Origin: an uncultured Ruminococcus sp. | GTDB lineage: Bacteria; Bacillota; Clostridia; Oscillospirales; Acutalibacteraceae | Direction: 5' to 3' | Length of the DNA stretch: 40,401 nucleotides | Assembly (NCBI GenBank): GCA_944415425.1 | Contig: CALYBP010000012.1 | Location: forward strand, 1 to 40,401 | Shown: one piece after another, positions 8,644 to 15,201 of the stretch | Layout: every line of letters starts with the position of its first letter | Numbering within the stretch: the stretch's first letter is position 1 | The notes under the pieces: generated by a model | What the model was told of the DNA's origin: nothing | The model's input: only the letters and a program-made list of their open reading frames with translations | Database searches by the model: none | Made by a program: the position numbers and the translations under genes

Positions 8644-9975
8644 CTATATTTTCAGCTTATAGCTTTTGTTCAGTACAACCACAGCGTAAAACAAACCGTT
8701 TTTTTCATAAAATCTCGTTTCGCCGTTGTATTTTTGAGCAAGCGAATTAAGTATACCGATTCCCTTTCCGTGGCTTGACTTATCCTTCTTACTTGTTTTT
8801 AATTCGGGATTTTCCGTAAACACAGAGCTTTTAAGATTGTTTGTACATGAAATTATGTAAGAATTATTGCGCAGCTTTATGTCAAGATTCATTTTTCTGT
8901 TTTCCGGGTCCGTATCCTTTAGATATTCTATTGCGTTATCGCACAAATTTCCTATTACTGAAACAATATCAGTATTTTTTGAAAAATCCGAAAGGTTGTC
9001 GCTTATTGTAATCTTAAATTCAATATCATAAGCAAGAGCCTTTTCCTGCTCGACATTTACTACTGCGTTTAGAAGAGGATTGTTTGTGTTAACCGGTGTG
9101 TACACGCCGGAAAGCTCTTCGGTGCATGCGCTGCACATTAGTTCTGCCTCATTATAAAGCTTGTCGGAAATAAGTCGGCCTATACAAAGCAGTTTGTTTA
9201 ACATATCGTGTTTGATTTGCGAGATTTTTTCAATTTGATTATTACTCTGTAAAATATTTGATTCATATAAATCCGCTCTTTGTTCCATCAGCAAAAGTTC
9301 CGTTCTGATTTCATTGTCCTTGCTTATCCTGATTACAAGATACCAAATAATCACGGTAATTGCCAGCATACATATGCATACTACAATAGAAAGCGATAAA
9401 ATATCATTTTCGTAATTTGTCAGTATCATAATGTACAGCGTAGAATATATTACGCATAGCGTGATAAGGGGGATGATCAAAAATGATATTATATCCGAAA
9501 TCTTGATTATTTTTATTTTATTTTTCAAAGCGACCATAACAAACAGTACAAGCAGGTTTGTTATATTTATAATTATCATACAAATATATCTGTATATTGA
9601 TGGCTGAGTTGCAAGCTCTAAATATGTATGCCCTGTAAAAAAGCTTATTGAATAGCTGAACAAAAAACTTATAACAGCGTTCACAAGAACAGTTAGTATC
9701 GGCATAAATATTCTACCGAAAAGATTGCCTTTTAAAAAAGGTAAAGTATATAATTCAAGTAAAACCAGATATAAAAGCGCCTGATTTACAACAATGTATC
9801 CTCCGTAAAATGTAAAAAAGCTGAAAAATCCAAATGACGCCGCAACGAAAATTAAAAATATAGTTTTGTCTTTTTTGCTGCTTTTTCTGTTTTTACAGAA
9901 AAACGCAAATAAAAAGCCGATAAACATAAAAGACTGAAACAAATTTGCGGTTAATTCAGCGATTATATCATACAT
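8644..9975 (-). CDS. AgrC-type sensor histidine kinase (GHKL ATPase)
   Basis: Membrane sensor kinase of 443 residues. The N-terminal 215 residues form about six transmembrane helices, as in peptide-pheromone receptors of the AgrC/ComD group. A coiled linker leads to the phospho-acceptor region ISQIKHDMLNKL (H256), then the ATPase N box NLCDNAIEYL (about 343) and G box GKGIGILNSL (about 413). Its start overlaps the end of the LytTR regulator gene by eight bases, so the two are co-translated. No agrB protease gene or agrD peptide gene with a ring Cys was found on either side, so the ligand is unknown. Confidence 0.88.
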   Translation of the reverse strand: MYDIIAELTANLFQSFMFIGFLFAFFCKNRKSSKKDKTIFLIFVAASFGFFSFFTFYGGYIVVNQALLYLVLLELYTLPFLKGNLFGRIFMPILTVLVNAVISFLFSYSISFFTGHTYLELATQPSIYRYICMIIINITNLLVLFVMVALKNKIKIIKISDIISFLIIPLITLCVIYSTLYIMILTNYENDILSLSIVVCICMLAITVIIWYLVIRISKDNEIRTELLLMEQRADLYESNILQSNNQIEKISQIKHDMLNKLLCIGRLISDKLYNEAELMCSACTEELSGVYTPVNTNNPLLNAVVNVEQEKALAYDIEFKITISDNLSDFSKNTDIVSVIGNLCDNAIEYLKDTDPENRKMNLDIKLRNNSYIISCTNNLKSSVFTENPELKTSKKDKSSHGKGIGILNSLAQKYNGETRFYEKNGLFYAVVVLNKSYKLKI

Positions 9976-10684
9976 ATTTATTTACCAACCAATCATAATA
10001 CAATTTTCTTGCCGACTCTCTGTATTTTCTGCTGACTAAAAGCGTCCTCTTGTTTTTTAAATATATTCGTTCGCTGTCAAACAACTGTATGTATCTAGCA
10101 TTTACAATGCAGCCTATGCTTATCCTGATAAAGCCTTTATCTTTCAAATCTGCTTCTTTGTCATTAATATTTGAGCGTTCTTTATAAATGTTGTTGATTG
10201 TATGGAACGCCGTGTAGTTTTTATATTTTTCAAGCATAATAACCTCATCAAGGTTAATTACGGTGATTTTTCGTCCGTCCTTTATAAAATATTCGCAGGC
10301 CTTGTCAAGAAAATATGAATTGGCCTTTAAAATGCACTTGCATATATCATCTCTAAGCTCATATTTTCTTATAAACGCAAACGGGAATTCCTTTAATGCG
10401 TCAAATACGAGATTGTCTTTGCTTGTCACAAATACAATAAAAGGTGTAGTAGCGGGATGTTTTAACTTATTTATTCGTTTGCAGGTTTCAATACCGTCAA
10501 TCATCGGCATATCAATATCCAAAAAAATCAAATTGTATTTATTGTAGCTTTCAACCAAAGACAATCCGTCATTATAAGTATCTATGTCATAGTCTATACT
10601 GTGTTTCATGCAGTTTTCGATTATTGCATTTTGAAAAATCTTTATGAATTTTTCGTCGTCATCACATATCGCAATATGCAGCAT
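9968..10684 (-). CDS. LytTR-family response regulator (AgrA/ComE type)
   Basis: Cytosolic transcription regulator of 238 residues. The receiver domain has the acidic pocket CDDDE (residues 7-11), the phosphorylated Asp in LIFLDIDMP (D56) and the Thr/Ser and aromatic positions of FVTSKDN. The C-terminal LytTR DNA-binding domain (about 135-235) shows the usual IKDGRKITVINLDEVIMLE strand pattern and ends RESARKLYYDWL. It is the promoter-proximal gene of the pair with the AgrC-type kinase. LytTR proteins bind paired imperfect direct repeats; the tandem repeat block at 11028-11111 is one possible target (inference). Confidence 0.9.
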   Translation of the reverse strand: MLHIAICDDDEKFIKIFQNAIIENCMKHSIDYDIDTYNDGLSLVESYNKYNLIFLDIDMPMIDGIETCKRINKLKHPATTPFIVFVTSKDNLVFDALKEFPFAFIRKYELRDDICKCILKANSYFLDKACEYFIKDGRKITVINLDEVIMLEKYKNYTAFHTINNIYKERSNINDKEADLKDKGFIRISIGCIVNARYIQLFDSERIYLKNKRTLLVSRKYRESARKLYYDWLVNKYV

Positions 10685-10911
10685 ATAATCTCACTCGCTT
10701 TTACATTATATCCCGAAATAACTTTATAAACTACATTATAACAATAACTAATAAATCTTTCAAGCGAATTTATAATCAAATCAGGATTTTTTGACTATTG
10801 CAGTTCAATATATTCCGGTAAAATAAGTTTTAAAATTTCATATACAGAAGTGTCCAAGATTTTTACGTGAGCGCTAAGGATACTATTATAATCATTTTTG
10901 AATACGGGGAG

Positions 10912-10940
10912 TTGATACAATATTTTGCAGATTGTATAAT
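10912..10940 (+). promoter_or_regulatory. Promoter overlapped by an inverted repeat
   Basis: TTGATA (10912-10917) and TATAAT (10935-10940) have 17-base spacing. The dyad ATACAAT (10915-10921) / ATTGTAT (10931-10937) covers the spacer and -10 element, as expected for a repressor operator. It would give the downstream XRE gene a leader of about 380 bases. Use in the cell is inference. Confidence 0.5.
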
Positions 10941-11027
10941 ATGTCGTTCAGAAAATATATTTAAAATAAGTCTGATTTTATCTCACTTCAATATTTGTAA
11001 TCTTTTGTAATAATTAGTAATATATTT

Positions 11028-11111
11028 GAGTTTCAACATAACTAACATTTACTAACAACAAGAAAAATGAGTTTTCAACATACTTAACATCTTTCCACAA
11101 CAGAAAAATGA
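11028..11111. repeat. Two 43-nt imperfect tandem direct repeats
   Basis: Copy one spans 11028-11070 and copy two 11069-11111. Both begin GAGTTT(T)CAACATA, contain TAACAT near the middle and end ACAGAAAAATGA or a close variant. The middle differs, so only the outer blocks are conserved, which suggests protein contacts rather than a recent duplication. On the minus strand the GTTAGT and GTTGAA elements loosely resemble LytTR half-sites. Confidence 0.65.
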
Positions 11112-11328
11112 TTGTACAGTATGAATAATATATCAATAAATAATATTACAAATTACGCAATAACGACGAAAATATTTTATTTTGTAACTCTTTACGATAA
11201 TAAATTTCATTTTATTAAATTTATTTACAAAAAAGACTTGTTTTTTTTCTTATTTAGTATTATAATATCATCACAATGTTTTTAAAGAATTTTAAAAAAG
11301 AATTATAAATGATTTGGAGAGAGTAGAA

Positions 11329-11583
11329 ATGAGACTTCGTAAACAAGAACTCGGGGACAGAAACCTTGTCGGCAACCGTGTTGAACTTGTGAGAAAACAA
11401 AAGGGGATGAAGCAAAAAGAGCTGCTTGCTCAGCTTCAGGTTAACGGTGTGGATATGAACGCGTCGGGACTGTCTAAACTTGAGGGGCAGATAAGATTTG
11501 TCACCGATGTAGAGTTAGTTGCTTTGGCTGATATACTTGAGGTATCTGTCGATTACTTACTTGGAAGAGACTCCAAAAATTGA
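11329..11583 (+). CDS. Small XRE/Cro-type helix-turn-helix regulator
   Basis: Predicted DNA-binding protein of 84 residues. The helix-turn-helix fold covers most of the protein: VGNRVELVRKQKGMKQKELL forms the first helices, ASGLSKLEGQIR the recognition region, and DVELVALADILEVSVDYLLG is the typical XRE C-terminus. ATG 11329 follows GGAGAG by seven bases; a longer frame from TTG 11314 overlaps that site. There is no partner antitoxin or phage gene nearby. Its targets are unknown; the dyad at 10912-10940 or the RNA unit that follows are candidates by position only. Confidence 0.85.
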   Translation: MRLRKQELGDRNLVGNRVELVRKQKGMKQKELLAQLQVNGVDMNASGLSKLEGQIRFVTDVELVALADILEVSVDYLLGRDSKN

Positions 11584-11610
11584 TTATATGTTAATTCATT
11601 AATACTTTTA

Positions 11611-11648
11611 AGCAGGCAGAGGTTTGTGAGTACTGTGCCTGCTTTTTT
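11611..11648 (+). terminator. Rho-independent terminator of the XRE gene
   Basis: The stem AGCAGGCA / TGCCTGCT (11611-11618 and 11635-11642) is followed directly by six T. Confidence 0.85.
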
Positions 11649-11664
11649 ATTTACAATAGATTAT

Positions 11665-11696
11665 AACAGAAAATCCCGCGAACAGTCTCGCGGGAT
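11665..11696 (-). terminator. Stem-loop, minus-strand terminator-like
   Basis: A perfect 9-bp stem, ATCCCGCGA (11673-11681) / TCGCGGGAT (11688-11696), with a 6-base loop. On the minus strand it is followed by TTTTCTGTT, so it reads as a terminator in that direction. No minus-strand gene is visible upstream of it for more than 1.3 kb, where the RNA-like unit lies. Confidence 0.5.
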
Positions 11697-11815
11697 ATAA
11701 TATGTAAAGTATTAAATTATTGAAATTCACTCCAACATTATTATTATAGCATATGAATTTTAATAATTCAATATATATTACAAAAATAAAAATATAAATA
11801 ATTTTAATAAAACTG

Positions 11816-11844
11816 TTGACAATGTTGAAAATGTTATGTATAAT
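11816..11844 (+). promoter_or_regulatory. Perfect-consensus SigA promoter of the RNA-like unit
   Basis: TTGACA (11816-11821) and TATAAT (11839-11844) both match the consensus exactly, with the optimal 17-base spacer. Transcription would start near 11851. Confidence 0.85.
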
Positions 11845-11880
11845 ATAGACAAAGAAAAGGAACAAAAGGAGGTTTTAAAT

Positions 11881-11949
11881 ATGATGAAGAGAAAACCTTT
11901 AATCAGACATATCAAAGACTTCTTACGGAGCTTGCCACCTAACTCGTAA
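11881..11949 (+). CDS. 22-residue basic leader peptide
   Basis: A short ORF at the 5' end of the large RNA unit. AAAGGAGG ends eight bases before ATG 11881, one of the best ribosome binding sites in the window, so translation is likely. The peptide starts MMKRKPLIRHIK and ends LRSLPPNS; it is rich in Lys and Arg, has no Cys and no signal peptide, and could form a short amphipathic helix. It might be a regulatory leader peptide, a small toxin-like peptide or simply the ribosome-loading site of the RNA. It does not look like AgrD, which needs a ring-forming Cys or Ser and a charged tail. Function unknown. Confidence 0.5.
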   Translation: MMKRKPLIRHIKDFLRSLPPNS

Positions 11950-12282
11950 ATCCGAGTACATTCGGTAAAAAGTAATTTAGCTAACTTGTTTGTGTCGGAA
12001 CAACTGATCATTTAGATGTTAAAAAAACATAGCTGTATTTATTAAAGATCAAGTAATAGTGTTTCGAAAGTATCAACAGTCTGATTCATCGGATATTTGT
12101 ATCGGCATATGACTTATCGTAATATTACAAAACTTTAGAAACGAGAAGTTTTATGCAGTTATGGAATCGTAAATTCCATTTGCAGGCTGAATCGTCCCAA
12201 TAAGTGAATTTAATTATTAAGCGATTGTCCTCGGATAAAAGAGAATATAACTTAAATTTAATATAGCAGGAAATAAATTTAT

Positions 12283-12840
12283 GGTGGTTAGACCAATGAG
12301 AAGTTAAACTGTTCTTGAAAAACGGTAAACTCCAACGTGAAGATTAAGTTAAAACACATTAAAACTAACATTTACGGATATTGCAAAAACTTTAATGCAT
12401 AGGAGAACCGAAGTTAAGCAGAATTTAAAAATGTAGTTGATATTCAGTTATCACCGGTTAGGCTTTATAAATATTAAAACATAGGAGAACGGTCCAATGT
12501 AATGATAAGTTGATTTCTGAAAGTACACGATGTACAAAATGCGTATTATAAAATAGGCAGTTAAAAATAGCTTAAATAACAGGGGATAAGTCCAATGTAC
12601 AGATAATGATATTTAAGGCTTGTATTAAAGTGAGACAAATATACAGCTAATTTATGCTAAACTAAGTTTATTGATATAGGAGACAGTCCAATGCGCTGAT
12701 AAAGTTTTTAGCAAGTGATTTCAGTTAATTTTGATAAAGTTTACAACAAAATCGCCTAAGATATTAGGTTTAGGAGTTAATTCCAATGAACAAGTAGTAT
12801 GTTTCTATGGCAAATATAATATGTAAAGGAATGAGTCCGA
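12283..12840 (+). repeat. Recurring AGGAG-(N)-TCCAATG modules inside the RNA unit
   Basis: Module cores lie at about 12283-12298, 12325-12336, 12402-12413, 12483-12499, 12581-12597, 12678-12693, 12772-12788 and 12828-12840. The best-conserved form is AGGAGACAGTCCAATG at 12678; the consensus downstream part is GTCCAATGNNNNGATAAG. GGA and TCC could form a 3-bp stem, and the 12283 copy has GGT with ACC instead, a compensatory change. In five copies the ATG is followed by a stop after 0-3 codons. The copies are diverged, so this is not a simple tandem array. Confidence 0.55.
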
Positions 12841-12979
12841 AGTACAGTAATAAATTATAATTTGACTGCGAAATTTGTCTGAATATGCCTTAGTGTCGTG
12901 TCAGATATTGAGCGTCAAAAGGTAAAACCACAATATTTAGTAGATTTTAAGTTAAACGAAAATAAAAAATAATAATATG

Positions 12980-13012
12980 AGCGGTGATTGCCGGAGCAGT
13001 CACCGCTTTTCT
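12980..13012 (+). terminator. Terminator of the RNA unit
   Basis: AGCGGTGA (12980-12987) pairs with TCACCGCT (13000-13007), with further inner pairs TGC/GCA, followed by TTTCTTT. It may also serve the converging spo0A transcript, but the T-rich tail directly after the stem favours the plus strand. Confidence 0.9.
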
Positions 13013-13093
13013 TTGTTGTAGGGGTACTTTGCAAAATTAAATTTTTTAAAAATTAAATTTGTTAAAATTAACGTCATTAAAGCTGAACATCAA

Positions 13094-13864
13094 TTAACCG
13101 GCATTTTTGAGCTGAAGTCTTAATCTGTCGGAAATCATCGCAATAAACTCGCTGTTTGTGGGCTTGCCTCTGTCATTGTGAATGGTGTAACCGAAATAAG
13201 AGTTGAGGACATCTATATCGCCTCTGTCCCAAGCAACCTCTATTGCATGTCTTATGGCTCGTTCTACACGAGAAGAAGTAGTTTCGTATTTTTTGGCTAC
13301 CGTAGGATATAATTGTTTTGTAACGGCATTTATTATTTCCGGTTTTTCCACAGACATAATAATCGAATCTCTTAAATAATGGTACCCCTTAATGTGTGCG
13401 GGTACTCCGATTTCATGCAAAATCTGGGTAACTTTAATTTCAATGCCGAAAATATCAAAACTAACAGATTTGTAAAGAGGATTTGTAAGATTTTTACCTG
13501 TCAGCGCAATAATATTTTCACACATTTCTTCCATATTATAAGGCTTTAATACGAAGTAGCTTGCACCGGAGCTCATAATCTCCCTTTCAAGCACGGGACT
13601 GTGAAAAGATGAAAAAACAATAAATACAGGCGGATTAATATTTTGTCGTTTAATGTTCCTCATAACGCCTATCGCGTCGAGTCGTGTCATAAATGAATCC
13701 ATTAAAACGGCATCCGGTTTTTCCTGCTTTATCAGGTTTAAAAGTTCTTCTCCGTCCTTTGAACAAAATATTGCTGAAATATTAAAATTTTGCAATAAAT
13801 TAAAATATTCAGGTGAATATTCTGTTCTGTCTTCCGTGATTAATAATTTGATATTGTCTTTCAT
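13094..13864 (-). CDS. spo0A: Sporulation master regulator Spo0A
   Basis: Response regulator that starts sporulation once phosphorylated. The 256 residues comprise a receiver domain (about 1-125) and the sporulation-specific DNA-binding domain (about 150-256). The latter shows [37 protein letters not shown] split over its helices, and the C-terminal [14 protein letters not shown], all hallmarks of Spo0A. The receiver keeps the acidic pair (E11, D12), the phospho-Asp (D56 in VLMDSFMT) and the Lys in VLKPYN, but Thr replaces the usual Pro after D56. ATG 13864 follows GGGGGA; the longer frame to 13909 lacks support. It lies downstream of spoIVB, as in many Bacillota, and a 0A box precedes it. 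Confidence 0.95.
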   Translation of the reverse strand: MKDNIKLLITEDRTEYSPEYFNLLQNFNISAIFCSKDGEELLNLIKQEKPDAVLMDSFMTRLDAIGVMRNIKRQNINPPVFIVFSSFHSPVLEREIMSSGASYFVLKPYNMEEMCENIIALTGKNLTNPLYKSVSFDIFGIEIKVTQILHEIGVPAHIKGYHYLRDSIIMSVEKPEIINAVTKQLYPTVAKKYETTSSRVERAIRHAIEVAWDRGDIDVLNSYFGYTIHNDRGKPTNSEFIAMISDRLRLQLKNAG

Positions 13865-13979
13865 ATGGATTTTCCCCCAATTAATTAATGTGAAATAATA
13901 GTACCACATTTAGGAACACTTGGCAAGGGGTTCCAACATTTTTTTTTAAAAAAATTTAAAAATATTTAAAAAAATATTT

Positions 13980-13986
13980 TTCGACA
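13980..13986 (-). promoter_or_regulatory. 0A box upstream of spo0A
   Basis: On the minus strand the sequence reads TTGTCGAAAAA, containing the TGTCGAA core bound by Spo0A. It lies about 116 bases before the spo0A start, suggesting autoregulation (inference). Confidence 0.6.
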
Positions 13987-14010
13987 ATCAAAAATCTTCT
14001 ATATATGGTG

Positions 14011-15027
14011 TTATTCGCCATAATTCGTCACCATATTTTGTGCCGTGATTGCGTAGCCCTCTGTCGGACTGTTTAAGAACACATGAGTAACGGCTCCCAC
14101 AAGCTTTCCGTTTTGGGTTATGGGGCTTCCGCTCATTCCCTGGACTATACCTCCGCAGGTGTTTATCAGTTCACCGTCTGTAATTTTTATTACAAAATTT
14201 TCATTACTGTTCTTGTTTAAATTATTTATTTTTGTTATTTCAATGGAATAACATTTCGGTGAATCACCGTATATTGTTGTATATAACTGAGCCTTGCCGG
14301 TTTTAATTTCGTCGTTTTCGGCGACTTCTATTTTTTTCTTGTTATTTAATAAATTGTCGTTTATTGTTCCGTAAACACCTGTTTGTGTGTTTTTTACAAG
14401 ATTACCTATCGTTTGATTTGTAAAATATCCGTTAAGGCTGCCGGCTTTGCCTATTTTACTTTTAATTATTCCGTTTATATTTGCACTTGCCGCCTCTCCG
14501 TGTCCAAGCGGCATAAGGTTTGATGTGTCACTATCGCAAATTCCGTGACCTAATGCGGCAAAGTATTTTTCTTGTGAGTCGTAATAGGTTACGGTGCCTA
14601 TGCCTGCACAACTGTCACGAACCCAGGCGCCGATAAGATACATTCCTGCGGTGTTTTTTTTCGGCTTTACGCATTTTTCAAATTTTTTTCCGTTTCTTTC
14701 AACAGTTAACTCAATTTTCTCGTTTCCAGATGAATTTATTTTGAATTGCAGCTCCTCGTTTGTTTTTATTACTTTACCGTCTGCTTCAAGTATAATATCG
14801 TTTGTTTTTAAACCTGCCTCTTTTGCGGGACAAATATACTTGGAGCCGTCATAGTAGCTTTCTGTGTCAATAATCACGACGCCTTTACTGTAAAATTTTA
14901 TTCCGAATGCATCGCCGCCGAGATAGACCTCGTTACCGTCCGTGACTGATATAGCCGTGAGCTCGGAAAATGACAGCAAAATACCCGTACATACAGCAAC
15001 TGATAATATTTTTTTTAATTTTTTCAA
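14011..15027 (-). CDS. spoIVB: SpoIVB-type S55 serine peptidase
   Basis: Forespore-secreted signalling protease that in Bacillus triggers processing of pro-sigma K. The 338-residue protein has an N-terminal signal or anchor helix (about 5-22), a PDZ domain (about 60-120, with AGLKTNDIILEADGK) and the S55 peptidase domain with His in ALGHGICD (H161) and the catalytic Ser in VQGMSGSPI (S299); the C-terminal AVTHVFLNSPTEGYAI is typical. It is shorter than the roughly 425-residue Bacillus protein. TTG 15027 is preceded by AAGGTGAT. It is followed by spo0A after about 145 bases, the classic gene pair. Confidence 0.92.
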   Translation of the reverse strand: MKKLKKILSVAVCTGILLSFSELTAISVTDGNEVYLGGDAFGIKFYSKGVVIIDTESYYDGSKYICPAKEAGLKTNDIILEADGKVIKTNEELQFKINSSGNEKIELTVERNGKKFEKCVKPKKNTAGMYLIGAWVRDSCAGIGTVTYYDSQEKYFAALGHGICDSDTSNLMPLGHGEAASANINGIIKSKIGKAGSLNGYFTNQTIGNLVKNTQTGVYGTINDNLLNNKKKIEVAENDEIKTGKAQLYTTIYGDSPKCYSIEITKINNLNKNSNENFVIKITDGELINTCGGIVQGMSGSPITQNGKLVGAVTHVFLNSPTEGYAITAQNMVTNYGE

Positions 15028-15201
15028 AAAATCACCTTCTTTCCGTTGCCTTTATTATGGTTTGCATTTATAATATAACTTAAAACAGATTTTTATTTAT
15101 TATGATTTTATTTGGTATATGATTTTTATTTTTTATGATTAAAACACTTTTTTTTCAAAATATTTTCTAAAGTTTAATTTATTTCAAAATTTGAGGTCAA
15201 T

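Larger units (their letters stand above)
10685..11328. other. AT-rich intergenic region between LytTR regulator and XRE gene
   Basis: About 640 bases with no supported gene. It holds a plus-strand promoter-like site overlapped by a dyad at 10912-10940, a pair of 43-nt tandem repeats at 11028-11111, and long A/T runs before the XRE gene. A TATAAT about 25 bases before the LytTR start is the probable minus-strand -10. I see no tRNA, riboswitch or peptide gene with a convincing ribosome binding site. Confidence 0.6.
11851..13012 (+). ncRNA. Candidate large structured RNA, about 1.16 kb
   Basis: A self-contained transcription unit: consensus promoter, a 22-codon ORF at its 5' end, about 1 kb with no further plausible long ORF on this strand, and a strong terminator. 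The interior has local stems, for example AAAACTT/AAGTTTT (12129-12135, 12146-12152) and ATGGAAT/ATTCCAT (12161-12167, 12173-12179) flanked by TGCA/TGCA. A recurring module, AGGAG or a variant, 5-9 bases, then TCCAATG, appears about eight times between 12283 and 12840. Three successive copies are 95-98 bases apart. The size is in the range of OLE, GOLLD, ROOL and HEARO RNAs, but I see no diagnostic feature of those and cannot place it in a family. Minus-strand frames here are only AT-rich shadows. That the RNA is structured is inference from these stems and repeats. Confidence 0.6.

Noticed and set aside
11329..11583. Phage or mobile-element remnant around the XRE gene
   Set aside because: No integrase, excisionase, attachment repeats or other phage genes lie nearby, and both flanks are ordinary chromosomal genes.
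11881..11949. AgrD-type pheromone for the nearby AgrC/AgrA-like pair
   Set aside because: The peptide has no Cys for a thiolactone ring, no AgrB is present, and the ORF is 1.2 kb away in a separate unit.
11647..12011. Two overlapping minus-strand ORFs of 72 and 77 codons in the RNA region
   Set aside because: They have AT-driven Phe/Ile/Leu-rich content, no ribosome binding site, and run antisense across the consensus promoter and leader peptide.
12283..12840. CRISPR array
   Set aside because: The repeats are short, diverged and unevenly spaced at first, spacers are not uniform, and no cas gene is near.
11851..13012. Group II intron or decayed protein gene
   Set aside because: No domain V-like hairpin or reverse transcriptase was seen, and no frame shows remains of a protein; the promoter and terminator are intact.
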